Source: Spongospora subterranea f. sp. subterranea (Eukaryota > Endomyxa: Phytomyxea > Phytomyxea > Plasmodiophorida). From it: DNA of 64,000 nucleotides. The notes under the pieces were generated by a model. The model ran no database searches, had not been told where the DNA came from, and saw only the letters and a program-made list of their open reading frames with translations. Position 1 is the stretch's first letter, and every line of letters starts with the position of its first letter. Below, one piece after another: positions 55,241 to 64,000 of this stretch. Both the position numbers and the translations under genes were made by a program. The DNA is taken from the NCBI GenBank assembly GCA_049724395.1, contig JAUGWO010000063.1, forward strand, positions 1-64,000, written 5' to 3'.

Positions 55241-56047
55241 TTAGTCAAATATACTGACCAAGAAACCACAGTCGGTATTGGGCGCTCCCTTGTGGGTGTC
55301 GAGATAATGCGACATGTGCAAAGAGACGGCTGGCGGCGAGTCACCACACCTTGTGACCTTCAGGAGAGTGAAAGGGTCAGCTACATGGTTAATGCAGTAA
55401 TTACCACCCGGATTGGCGATTCTGATGCTTAGCGCCAAAACCATGGGGAACCGGTCCAGAATCGGGGAGCATTCCTTTATCAAACTAATCAGATCTATTG
55501 ATTCTGGTCGGTCGGTTTGCTCTGGAATTGGAAGACGAATGAGATATTTTGAGTCAGTCGCCGATCCCGTTTCGATGACAAATAAGTCGTCATCTTGCCC
55601 TTTCACGCCAGTTGTGGCTCCGTTCCCAGTAATCACTTCCGTACTCAGACACCCTGTTGAGTGTCGGCTGGAAGGATTGCCGCACGATGTCAACTCGTCA
55701 ACCATGTGACGCATTCCTATTGTTGCAAACAGGAACGCGTTGAGCCCTGGGCTCGTACCTAAATTGTCTTCCGAATTGTCATTGCATTGGCGAAACGCCG
55801 TCACTTCCATAGGAGTGACCCGCGAAGTGGAACATGAGCTGGTGCTCGGTCTGATCTGACACATGCTGGTGAACCAGCGTGCGCCAAGAATCGCCACTGC
55901 CAGCATCGCCGGCATGCTCAACATTCCAGAGTCTCCCTGATTTGAAACAGACGCGATTTCGCGTCTTCCGGCGATGCTGGCAGTGGCGATTCTTGGTAGT
56001 ATGTGCTTCGAGTATAAGTTTGCACTCGCACGCTGGTTCACCAGCAT
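55241..56047 (-). CDS. ubiquitin-specific-protease-like paralogue (Cys box altered)
   Basis: A minus-strand frame of 268 codons. From about residue 150 it is close to the protease at 56994-57868: ETGSATDSKYLIRLPIPEQT, DRPESIDLISLIKECSPILD and RFPMVLALS occur in both. Near residue 90, EDNLGTSPGLNAFLFATIGM resembles a USP Cys box (NLGNTC(Y/F)xNAxLQ) in which the catalytic Cys is absent. The first 60 residues overlap the arm of inverted duplication 2 and may not be coding. The end (KGAPNTDCGFLVSI) falls in a low-similarity stretch. It is probably an inactive or chimeric duplicate; the true exon limits are uncertain. Confidence 0.45.
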   Translation of the reverse strand: MLVNQRASANLYSKHILPRIATASIAGRREIASVSNQGDSGMLSMPAMLAVAILGARWFTSMCQIRPSTSSCSTSRVTPMEVTAFRQCNDNSEDNLGTSPGLNAFLFATIGMRHMVDELTSCGNPSSRHSTGCLSTEVITGNGATTGVKGQDDDLFVIETGSATDSKYLIRLPIPEQTDRPESIDLISLIKECSPILDRFPMVLALSIRIANPGGNYCINHVADPFTLLKVTRCGDSPPAVSLHMSHYLDTHKGAPNTDCGFLVSIFD

Positions 56048-56263
56048 GTGTCAGATCAGACCGAGCGCCAGCTCATGTTCCACTTCGCGGGTCACTCCTA
56101 TGGAAGTGACGGCGTTTCGTCAATGCAATGACAATTCGGAAGACAATTTAGGTACGAGCTCAGGGCTCAACGCGTTCCTGTTTGCAACAATAGGAATGCG
56201 TCACATGGTTGACGAGTTGACATCGTGCGGCAATCCTTCCAGCCGACACTCAACAGGGTGTGA
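55652..56263. repeat. inverted duplication 2, near-perfect palindrome
   Basis: The arms 55652-55915 and 55966-56263 are inverted copies that I read as well above 90 percent identical, with a loop of about 50 bp (an insert of about 35 bp separates part of the right arm). The innermost 30 bp (aagaatcgccactgccagca and its complement) is perfect. The outer end is the motif caatccttccagccgacact. The coding string MEVTAFRQCNDNSEDNLGTS is preserved in both arms. The loop is short enough to form a cruciform or a long hairpin RNA. Confidence 0.9.
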
Positions 56264-56454
56264 GGATCAAGTTCGCGACTATCATGGTGTTAGTGCACGA
56301 GAATACTGTCTGACGAAACGGGCAGGAGTTGTGGAACGTTTCACATCGATCCAATAGATTCAAGCTGCCATCACGCTCAGAAGGTCCAACCCCATCCCTC
56401 CATCGCGCCCGAATCGACTCAAAAGGGTAGCAGAAGCACGGCAAGGCAGCGGCC
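56264..56454. other. intergenic, nothing assigned
   Basis: Between the palindrome and the minus-strand frame ending at 56455. No gene signal. Confidence 0.35.
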
Positions 56455-56748
56455 TTACGGCTTGAGCTTGTAAGGGTTAATTTCCCTAATCCTCACCTCG
56501 CCTCTCTCAATAGCGAATCGTCCATCAACCTGCATCAGGCTAAATATGATTATCCGGTTAGCATGACTGGACTTAATGAATTTTACAGTTGCGCGTTCGC
56601 CAAGATCAGCGCGTCTGCCCCCGACGATGGCAACGAATCCAGTACGAAAACCGCCCAGCTGTACAGTGAGTGGCGTATGTTCCATTCTATTCCTAGCTGA
56701 GAACATGCCACTACGAGTACGTATGTGAATAATTGCAAAAGTCATTTG
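56455..56748 (-). CDS. possible exon, beta-rich unknown
   Basis: A minus-strand frame of about 98 codons from the Met of MTFAIIHIRTRSGMFSARNR to the stop (…REINPYKLKP). Alternating hydrophobic residues (LTVQLGGFRTGFVAIVGG; RIIIFSLMQVDGRFAI) suggest beta strands. It lies just downstream of the active-type protease and beside a third copy of the caatccttccagccgacact motif (56752). No family recognised. Confidence 0.3.
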   Translation of the reverse strand, partial: QMTFAIIHIRTRSGMFSARNRMEHTPLTVQLGGFRTGFVAIVGGRRADLGERATVKFIKSSHANRIIIFSLMQVDGRFAIERGEVRIREINPYKLKP

Positions 56749-56993
56749 GGCAATCCTTCCAGCCGACACTCGACAGGGTGTCGTGGGTGTCGAGGATTTT
56801 TGAGTGTAATGACACAGTGAAAAATAGATTACTGTAGGTGTAGTAAATGAACTACGGTAGGTGCAGTCGGCGATGGCACATTCAGGAGTATATTCCAGCA
56901 AGCAACGAACTTGCCAGAAAAGGTCGACACGGAAAAGAACGCATCGCCGAGGAATCGATTTCAAGACGAATTCGGGTATAAGCAGCTGTATTG

Positions 56994-57868
56994 TTATGAC
57001 TTTGGCACTTTTACGTACAGCAGAAAGTATGCTGACGACTTCAAGCGATGCAACGCCTCCTCGATGGAGACGCGACTCACTTGCATGTCGTTGAACTGGC
57101 GCCAATTAGCATCATTGCCCGAAACAAAGGCGGTGAAGTGGCCTGAGTTCGACCGTTGTCCCTCATGATCCATTATGGCGTATAGACGGTATTTAGACGA
57201 AGTATCATTGTTGCAGGTTGAATCGACTTGCATCTCCATTGGGATTTCAATAGGAGTTAAAACCTTGACGATCTTCTGATTCACATATGAGCTACGACCC
57301 AAACTTAGCGCCAAAACCATGGGGAACCGGTCCAGAATTGGGGAGCATTCCTTTATCAAACTAACCAGATCTATTGATTCTGGTCGGTCGGTTTGCTCTG
57401 GAATTGGAAGACGAACGAGATATTTTGAGTCAGTCACCGATCCCGTTTCGATGGCAAATAGCTTTTGAAACTGTTTCAGTAGCTCAGGATGGGTTTGCAG
57501 CGAATTTTCAACGATATTCATTAACGTCCCATACGCTTCATCAATATCGTGCTGACCCGAGGGATTGTTGGCGAACTCGTTATTAGATCCCTGTAAGGCA
57601 GCCAGGATCTCATCGCGGCACTCGCGAACCACATCGTTCATTGTATTTTGCGAGCTTAATTCGCTCAGGAGGCGGTTCAGGGACTTGATCAGCGGGTCTG
57701 TTGGGTGATTGGTGAGATGAGTTCAACTAAACTCGAGAGTTAATGTGGGCTGGGCGTACCATGAGGGTCAATAACGGTATCAGCTTCAGCGATCAGGGTT
57801 TTAAACGGTTCAATATCGCGAATGCCTTGAAGGATGGCGTTCATGTAGCAACAGTTGATACCGTTGTC
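56994..57868 (-). CDS. ubiquitin-specific protease (USP) catalytic domain
   Basis: Two solved exons, 57868-57760 and 57697-56994, joined by a 62-bp intron (gtacgc...cccaacag), about 270 residues in one frame. The Cys box is DNGINCCYMNAILQGI (one residue longer than the usual GNTCYMN). QHDIDEAYGTLM corresponds to the QQDAHEF region. The His box is NSGHFTAFVSG, with ANWRQFNDMQVSRVS and SAYFLLYVKV following, so Cys, His and Asn/Asp are all present. There is no long insertion or zinc ribbon, so this is a minimal USP. It removes ubiquitin from target proteins. The first exon is uncertain: the acceptor before DNG is caatag, and a membrane-spanning frame lies just upstream. Confidence 0.75.
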
Positions 57869-57961
57869 CTATTGAAAACGGTTCACGTTCTGCAATGACA
57901 CAACCATAAGAAACTATAAAACCTAACCAGCCCACAGTTTTCGTTGATAATAGGAGTAGAA

Positions 57962-58192
57962 TTAGATTGCCCTGATCAGGAAATTAGACAAGAAACCAAT
58001 TCGAAACGGTCGTATTGCAGTCAACGGACTGGATTGGTTGAGGGGAAAATGTGCCGAGATGGCGATAAACAGTAGGACAGCCACAACGGATAAGAGAGAA
58101 GTGATTATGATGAACAGAATGGAACGGCTTCTTCTGATATCTGGAGCAGTTGCTGTCGATATTGTCATCAAAACAGTCGAATAAATTTCCAA
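57962..58192 (-). CDS. possible N-terminal membrane-anchor exon of the USP
   Basis: A minus-strand frame MEIYSTVLMTIST..., with a clear transmembrane segment (SILFIIITSLLSVVAVLLFI) after an Arg-rich stretch. It then reads IRPFRIGFL, which would join well to DNGINCCYMN of the protease, like the GL(V)NLGNTC start of other USPs. The GTCTAA donor leaves the join one base short, so either a base is missing or another donor is used. If it is linked, the protein is membrane-anchored like mitochondrial-outer-membrane USP30 and yeast Ubp16. Confidence 0.4.
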   Translation of the reverse strand: MEIYSTVLMTISTATAPDIRRSRSILFIIITSLLSVVAVLLFIAISAHFPLNQSSPLTAIRPFRIGFLSNFLIRAI

Positions 58193-58549
58193 TGAGAGCC
58201 TGTTTCAAGTGGAGAATTGCGCAAAATTAATTAGGGTTTCACCAACCAGATTGCGTTTTGCGCAAATCTAAACCTCAATCAGACCGGAATCAACAAGCGC
58301 AATATGGACATTGTTTAGCTGCTTATAGATGTTTATGCATTCCAAAAAACTCCACTCCTTTGTGGTCAAGCAGTTACAACTGCAGACTGACAATTGGCAA
58401 ACGAGCCGATTGGGGCTGTGCAGAAGCGACGCGATGTTTCAACATCGAGTTCAAGGTCGATTACACCACACAAGCTCTCAAGCCAAGATTAGACTTAGTA
58501 AACATAACATGGGGTGTTCATTACAACGGTCACATTTTCTGTAGTTGAA
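58193..58549. other. intergenic, nothing assigned
   Basis: No coding or repeat signal beyond the upstream region of the USP gene. Confidence 0.35.
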
Positions 58550-60145
58550 TCAAGATTTTTAGGATTTGATTGGGATTCAACCCATTGTGCTACAAATCGA
58601 CCCCCCTATCCTGTAAATGTACTCTTTTCCGCTCTAATAAACACTACTTCTTTTTCCTCTCTCTTTTCGTCATCTCCTCTCCCTTCGTCGCTATTCCGCC
58701 CTGGTCACTGTCGACCGGGCGGCAGCACAGAAGCTTTTGTAGCTAACCGTAGCTAACACTCGTGGAACTCGACCACATCAATTTCTTTCTCAACTATGGC
58801 TCGTGGACGCACACAACCGCCTCGACCGGCACCAGTAGCATCCCCGATCTTCACGCCGATCACGGCGCCTCACATTGCATCATTCGAGTTAAACGCCGTC
58901 AACCGATTCCTTCGGGACTACAATGCCTACAAAGACCTCGTCAAAGAACGACAAGACGTCCACAACGAGGATGTCCAGGCGAATTCGGTAAATAGCTGTA
59001 TTCCTAGGCATAAACTTGAAGGATTGGCCACATATATTTTGAAAAAAGCCCTTGACCAGGTCACTGATCAAGACCTGCTCGATTACTTTCAGCGAGTGCG
59101 CTCACAAGCCATCGCATCATGCCAACAAGACATCGACAAGCTTATTAAAGAGCGGGTCGTGATGAGCTTGGCAATCGCAGACGCCGAGGACAGAGTTCTG
59201 AGCTATTTCACAGCGTTCGACAAACTCATCACGGATTATGGGCTAGAACACGTGCACGACGTGGAAGATAACAACGGCGAGTTGAAGCTCTGACCGAGGG
59301 ATTGCGCCCACCTTCACTCAAGGCCGTTGTCGAACATGAACTAAAGTACGGTAAAGATGAGGACGCTAATGACGATGTCGCTAAGGCATTCGAGCTGATC
59401 CTGTCTACCGCCAAAGATCAAGAAGGCTTCGACGCTTCAACAATGATCTCATGCCGATTCCACCTCAGCGAGATGCCAACAATCAAGAAAAGCAGCATCT
59501 CAAACAGGTTTTTTTTTTGTGATTGTGTTCGGCATTTTGGTGCCAGGTTTGTAGTACTCATATCTACAAGAGGGCCAAGACGAACTTGGTGTCAAAGCTC
59601 ATTCGCTAGACAATATTTTCTCAAACACGACGAGAATCGTGGAAAACAACCTTACGGCGACCTGAGACCTAAGCCTAATGAAGATTCCAAAGAAATCAGT
59701 GACTTCATCAGACACAAATGTGAGAGTAAACCGCCTCCTCCTAATGGTTGTCTACTTTGTAAAAATGATCACTGGGTACAAATATGCCCCACCGCTACAA
59801 TCAAAGAGCGCAAGGATGCATTCACAAACTTCCGAGCTGACCGAAACTCCAAAGCCAATGAGTCGAATAAGCGTCAACAACTTCCAACAGACCCAAAGTT
59901 CTCGACTACATACCAGGTCAATATCAACTCTATTCGCTCTCTGCCTTGTGAGTTGGATAATGGTTCTTCTAAAACAACCATCGATGAGAAAAGTATCAAA
60001 CGTCTATTGGCAAAAACACACGTCCCCTGCCGCTTTTTCGATGAACCAATCACAGGCAAACAGGAGTTCGCGGGATCTACTTCCACCCCCTCGATTCACC
60101 CATTGATGCCAAAATCACTTTGCGGCGTCGCGAGTGCTTTGTGAC
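58550..60145 (+). mobile_element. LTR retrotransposon 5' end: gag and protease (fossil), family D
   Basis: A pyrimidine-rich leader with an aataaa signal (about 58635) and the string tagctaaccgtagctaaca may be the end of a 5' LTR. Gag starts at about 58796 (NAVNRFLRDYNAYKDLVKER; LEGLATYILKKALDQVTDQD) and continues to a CCHC-type knuckle (CLLCKNDHWVQICP, about 59750) and a protease active-site-like string (CELDNGSSKTTI, about 59950). The rest of pol is absent. Broken in a few places. Related to 24341-25400. Confidence 0.75.
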
Positions 60146-60345
60146 GCGTGAAGATCTTTCAGACGGTGTAGTCCTAATGGCACACCGGAACTATTTGCAT
60201 TATGAATCATGTTTTTCAACTTTGTAACTGTTTTCTTGTTTGCAGAATAATCTGACGAATTATCCATTGTTTTATGTGTTCCAGTGTGTCCTCTTTTCAA
60301 TGGTATGCTCATTCCTCGACTTTGTCCGACATCTCTTTTCCTTGG
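60146..60345. other. intergenic, nothing assigned
   Basis: Short stretch between the LTR fossil and the decayed ankyrin exons. Confidence 0.35.
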
Positions 60346-60915
60346 GCTTTTCATCATATGCTTCTGCTCGCGGTTCTGAAATGTTGTCTCGACATATGCA
60401 AGCATCGGTTGGACTGCGGTACCGACATCAATGAGAGGTCATTCGGGAATCAAACGTCCTTGATCTCCGCCAGCTCTCGTCCTATAGGAACTCCTCACCA
60501 ACTCGACGACACCGGTTCTCATTTCAATTCTAATGCGAAACAGATTCTATTGTCGAGGTGCTGATATCTTTTGTTTGTTTTGATGATGAGCATCAAACCT
60601 CGTTGATCCGCGTCAAAATCCGGGTAGTGTCGCTCCCGTTCACTCATCGTAGAGCTGATATATTTGAATTCCTAGTTTATTCAATGCTATTGAAACGTTT
60701 TGAAACGCGGGCGCCGATGTTGATGAGGGTGACTTGGAAGGAAACACGGCTTCAATGTTGGCAGTTGAAAACGACGCTGATATTCAGTTGTGCTTGGTCC
60801 CAGACCTCGTTCAGTGAGCGGATCGGGGAAGTGTTGTTTGAAGTACGGTTCTAAGGTCAACGCCGCTAGTGATGGGAAAACAGCATTGATGCTGGCTTCA
60901 AATGGTGGCAGGTAT
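60346..60915 (+). pseudogene. decayed duplicate of ankyrin exons 3-6 of the F-box/ankyrin gene
   Basis: Matches 62950-63551 in order, about 2.6 kb apart. Examples: LDCGTDINERSFGNQTSLIS against LDCGADINQRLHGNETPLIV; gatgatgagcatcaaacctc; cgcgggcgccgatgttg; YGSKVNAASDGKTALMLASN against YGSKVNSANRFGKTALMLAS. The exon-end donors (gcag|gtattc; cgg|gtagtg) are still there, but some acceptors are lost (atgttgtctc in place of atgtaggctc) and several reading frames are shifted. It could instead be the 3' half of an upstream gene copy, but the decay argues for a pseudogene. Confidence 0.65.
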
Positions 60916-61453
60916 TCATTGCATTTGCTGTTTCAGTCAATTGCCCAACGGTTTGATTTCATCTGTGATTAGATTTTGAGACTGTTCTATATTACACATG
61001 TTGATCTGTACGGTCAATGAAAGCAGTTTTGGAACTTTGTTCGCAGCTGTTTTTTTTTCAGCCTGAGTCGGTTTGGGATTCGGTAATTGTATTTTTGTGG
61101 ACGAGTTATTGGTCAATGGATTATTGCTGGAGCGATTGGAAGAGCGAACGAAGACGGCCGACGATCAGTTCTGTATCAGTAATGTCCTTTTTGTGGGTCA
61201 CTCGACACGCCGTTGGTACATTCGACATCGTATCTTATTTCAACGGAATTCGGATGCGAACGGCGACTGGTCCAGCTGACGACGTGATCTTGTTTCCGGA
61301 TTCCAAGACGGACGCCAATCAAACACAATCAGGAACTAAATCGACGTGAAATCGATATTTTGTTGACTAAGAAGGTGCCAGATACCGTTTGGATGAGATG
61401 GGGTCAGAAAGAGTCTTTCGGGTATAACTGATATCGCCGTGTCATCATCTGTA
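60916..61453. other. between the ankyrin copies; unassigned frame
   Basis: A plus frame at 61073-61279 (GNCIFVDELLVNGLLLERLE) could be an exon of the upstream copy, but it shows no repeat signature. Otherwise nothing. Confidence 0.3.
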
Positions 61454-61636
61454 CCTAAGACTGATACGAAACCTTCTGAAGCCGGTCAGTCTAAGAGTTT
61501 GACCATGAATACGGCAATGGCAGGGCACACTTTTATTGGAGTTGATGGTGCTTCGTCATCGCCGTAATCATAATCCGTCACAATCTTATTCATACAAACC
61601 CTGACCGGCTTCAGCAGGTTTCGTATCAGTCTTTGG
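61454..61636. repeat. 35-bp inverted repeat with 113-bp loop
   Basis: The string ctaagactgatacgaaacct... (61454-61488) and its near-perfect reverse complement (61602-61636, ctgaccggcttcagcaggtt...) differ at two or three positions. It lies directly upstream of the 36-bp array. Confidence 0.75.
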
Positions 61637-61667
61637 TGCAGAAGATGACGCTATCGATCTTAAGAGT

Positions 61668-61968
61668 CGTAACGTGGATCTTGTGGCTAATAATAGGTTC
61701 TATTGTAACGTGGATCATGTGGCTAATAATAGGTTCTATTGTAACGTGGATCATGTGGCCAATAATAAGTTCTATTGTAACGTGGATCATGTGGCCAATA
61801 ATAAGTTCTATTGTAACGTGGATCATGTGGCCAATAATAAGTTCTATTGTAACGTGGATCATGTGGCCAATAATAAGTTCTATTGTAACGTGGATCATGT
61901 GGCCAATAATAAGTTCTATTGTAACGTGGATCATGTGGCCAATAATAAGTTCTACTGTATCGTGGATC
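61668..61968. repeat. 36-bp minisatellite, about eight copies
   Basis: The unit is gtaacgtggatcatgtggcc, then aataataagttctatt (36 bp, a multiple of three). Because of that, frames stay open on both strands; one plus frame repeats VDHVANNKFYCN. The first two copies have ggctaataatagg and the last a single change, so the middle is most uniform. It ends 50 bp before the ATG of the F-box/ankyrin gene, so it is probably 5' untranslated or promoter sequence, not coding. Confidence 0.9.
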
Positions 61969-62018
61969 ATGTGTCTAACAATTGGTTCGCAGAAATTCGG
62001 CATTATTGTAAAACGTCG

Positions 62019-63982
62019 ATGGTGAGAGGTGGTGGGTCGGTGTTAACATCTCGGGATGCGGGCCCGTTCCGACGGCTGCCCAGCAACGTCCTCTTCCAGA
62101 TATTTCAGTATTATCTACCGCCGGTCGACCCATCGTTTATCGAGGCGTTCCCAACCGAATTTCGGATTTTGCACCAATATCGTGCAAATTTTTACAGAAA
62201 AACGACATTTCCATTATGTTTTGCTGTTCAAGCTGATGATCTGTAAGGGGATTTGTAATTCATCTTATCGTCGTATATATTGGTCAACTGTCGTCCGGAA
62301 ACTGTCGAATGTTTCATCAAATTATTCATTTGATTTGTGTTGAAAACCCACATCCGATTTGTGGCTCAACATGGTCAAAATACCGCGAGTAGTATTTATT
62401 CCCAAAGATGCTGTGATCTCATTGCGGTTTTACGTATTATGTGAAGTGTTTGTTGTTTCAATCAGGTTTTACAAATTTGTCTATTTTCCTGTGATGCCAA
62501 TCGTGGTTTTGTGTAGTATCGGTGTGGTCCAGCTATTTATCGACGAAGGATGCGATTTGGACTATGATGAATTTCCAACTAATTTTGCTCCAATACATTA
62601 TGCTGTCACATTGAACCGGTACTCGTCAATCCTACCTGTCTTTCTTGATTTCATGCCCTCATCAACTTTGTCTATTGAGTCTGGACATCGTAAAGGCCCT
62701 TGTTTGTGGCGGCGCCTCGCTATACATCAGAACTATCTACAAATCAACAGCCCTGAGCATTGCCATTTCTCAACAAAAGTAAACCATATTCTTAGCACCG
62801 TCGTTGTGTTTTGATAAACAAACAGCAATCATTTCTTTTAACTAACAGCCATCAGTTTTTTGCAGCATAAATGAACGAATTTTTTATTGGTTTGCTTGTT
62901 CCAGTTTGCTCCTCCTTTTCCATGTTAGAGTTCGCTCTTTGACGTTGTTCCTATGTCATTTCATCATATTCTTCAGCTCACGGTTCTGGAATGTAGGCTC
63001 GAAATATTCAAGTATCTGTTGGACTGCGGTGCTGACATTAATCAGAGGTTGCACGGGAATGAAACGCCTTTGATCGTCGCCAGCTATTGTCCTCAGTAAC
63101 ACAAATCATCCCCAATTCGACGAAACCGGTTCCCATTTCCTCTCTAGTACGAATTTTTATGCTCGAACGCTATTGTCGCGGGGTGCTGATATCAGTGATT
63201 TTGATGATGAGCATCAAACCGCCTTGATGGCCGCGTCAAAATTTGGGTATTGCCGCCCTCCCGTTCACTAATCGTAGAGCTGATATATCTGCTTTCCTAG
63301 ATTATTCACTGTGGTTGACACGCTGCTGAACGCGGGCGCCGATGTTGGCCATGTTGATTTACAAGGAAACACGGCTTTGATTTTGGCAGCTGCTAACTCC
63401 GAGTAAGACATCAACCGATACCCAGTTGTGTTTGTTCCCAGACCTCGTTCAGTGTGCTGATCGGGGAAGTTTTGCTGAAATACGGCTCTAAGGTCAACTC
63501 CGCTAATCGTTTTGGAAAAACAGCATTGATGCTGGCTTCGAATGGCGGCAGGTAACATCGCATTGGTTCGCGGCTGTTTTATCTCAACCTAAGTAGGTTT
63601 GGGATTCGTTTTTTGTTTTTCTCTTTGGCTCAATGCTTTTTATCTTGTAATGTCGCCATCTGTTCCTATGTTCAACGCATCATTGGGTTTCTGTATGTTT
63701 AAAGCACAGGAAGAGGATAATCCTTATCCTAGAACGTGTTTATTGGTGCCGTGTCGGCATCTTATGTGTGATCAGGATTGATTGGGTCAATTTGCTCTTG
63801 AAACACGGCGCTGAAGTCACCGCTCGTGATTCTTATAATCGATCCGCCTTGTACATGGCAGTTTCCGCAAACCATGACCCTTGTTCTAGAATTCGTGTCA
63901 TCGAGAGTTTAATGGAACACAACGCCTCATTAAGTTATCTTGCTCCTGGCGAGTTGGTGGCACTGGTGGCCAGCATACCAAC
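62019..63982 (+). CDS. F-box/ankyrin-repeat protein, runs toward window end
   Basis: Exons 62019-62242, 62517-62618, 62680-62778, 62997-63095, 63148-63246, 63301-63402, 63453-63551 and 63776-63982, the last ending at a donor (cAAC|GTAAAT), so the gene continues outside. Exon 1 holds an F-box-like segment (GPFRRLPSNVLFQIFQYYLP). Exons 2-7 are 99 or 102 bp and each encodes one ankyrin repeat of 33-34 residues: for example LDIVKALVCGGASLYIRTIY, LEIFKYLLDCGADINQRLHG and VLIGEVLLKYGSKVNSANRF. All introns fall after the second base of a codon. Exon 8 starts another repeat (VNLLLKHGAEVTARDSYNRS). F-box proteins recruit targets to SCF ubiquitin ligases, and ankyrin repeats would choose the target. 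I inferred the start ATG from the F-box position. Confidence 0.8.
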
Positions 63983-64000
63983 GTAAATGATATTTGCGAC

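Larger units (their letters stand above)
54304..55260. repeat. inverted duplication 1 (protein-coding arms)
   Basis: The sequence 54325-54600 (plus) recurs inverted at about 55258-55005, with 85-90 percent identity by eye. It shares gtttcgcgtcgcatttctgc, ccatcatccagattgcgacg and cccaatctggttgcccacta. The protein reading GVPLRPNGDARFYFEHA, then KPNLVAHYS, is conserved in both copies (plus near 54520, minus near 55050), so the duplicated unit was coding. The spacer holds a Cys-rich frame on the plus strand (54591-54836). Transcripts across it would fold into long dsRNA. Confidence 0.85.

Noticed and set aside
61626-62003. Minus-strand and second plus-strand proteins across the 36-bp array
   Set aside because: A 36-bp unit keeps several frames open automatically; no start context, family or splice support.

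Overview
The window is nuclear DNA of a eukaryote with compact, intron-bearing genes. Wherever I could solve a gene model it used the standard code and GT-AG introns, most only 45-70 bp long. The gene set (NOL10/Enp2, SLC25A39/Mtm1-type carrier, Atp11, a TGL/SDP1-type patatin lipase, a SOSS-B single-strand DNA-binding protein, a fused LrgA-LrgB carrier) and the load of Ty3/gypsy, Ty1/copia, hAT and pogo-type elements suggest an early-diverging fungus or another opisthokont-grade protist. I cannot fix the lineage from sequence alone.

Layout. 0-19.6 kb is repeat-dominated: an old chromodomain Ty3/gypsy element (638-5589) lies inside a 38-bp palindromic minisatellite. A duplicated secreted-protein gene follows (6008-6607 and a truncated copy at 8841). 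The second copy ends exactly where a very young LTR element with two identical 219-bp LTRs begins (9130-14410). A second gypsy fossil and a Ty1/copia fossil follow. 19.6-31 kb is gene-poor, with a degenerate ubiquitin-protease-like gene, a small Gly-rich membrane protein, fold-back repeats, a hAT-like MITE, a 73-bp minisatellite and a shattered reverse-transcriptase fragment. 31.0-33.85 kb is a structurally complete hAT transposon whose three-exon transposase is open throughout.

34-48.7 kb is the conserved host block: a coiled-coil protein, NOL10, the mitochondrial carrier, Atp11, the patatin lipase, the SOSS-B protein and the LrgAB carrier. They are packed with 50-270 bp gaps, broken only by a 145-bp minisatellite, a gypsy fossil and some empty stretches. 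Two of these genes (NOL10 and the lipase) each carry one surplus base, which may be assembly error.

48.7-64 kb is accessory again: an inverted pair of small unknown ORFs and a gypsy fossil. At 52342-54301 lies a whole pogo/Tigger-type DNA transposon with perfect 26-bp inverted repeats and a TA duplication. It carries an intact spliced transposase and, on the opposite strand, an intact spliced second gene. Beyond it is a scrambled, palindrome-rich cluster of ubiquitin-specific-protease-like genes, an LTR-element gag fossil, and finally an F-box/ankyrin gene. In that gene each of six consecutive exons encodes exactly one ankyrin repeat; a decayed duplicate of four of these exons lies 2.6 kb upstream.

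The most interesting items are the two-gene pogo element, the one-exon-one-repeat F-box/ankyrin gene, the intact hAT, and the inverted-duplicated protease cluster.
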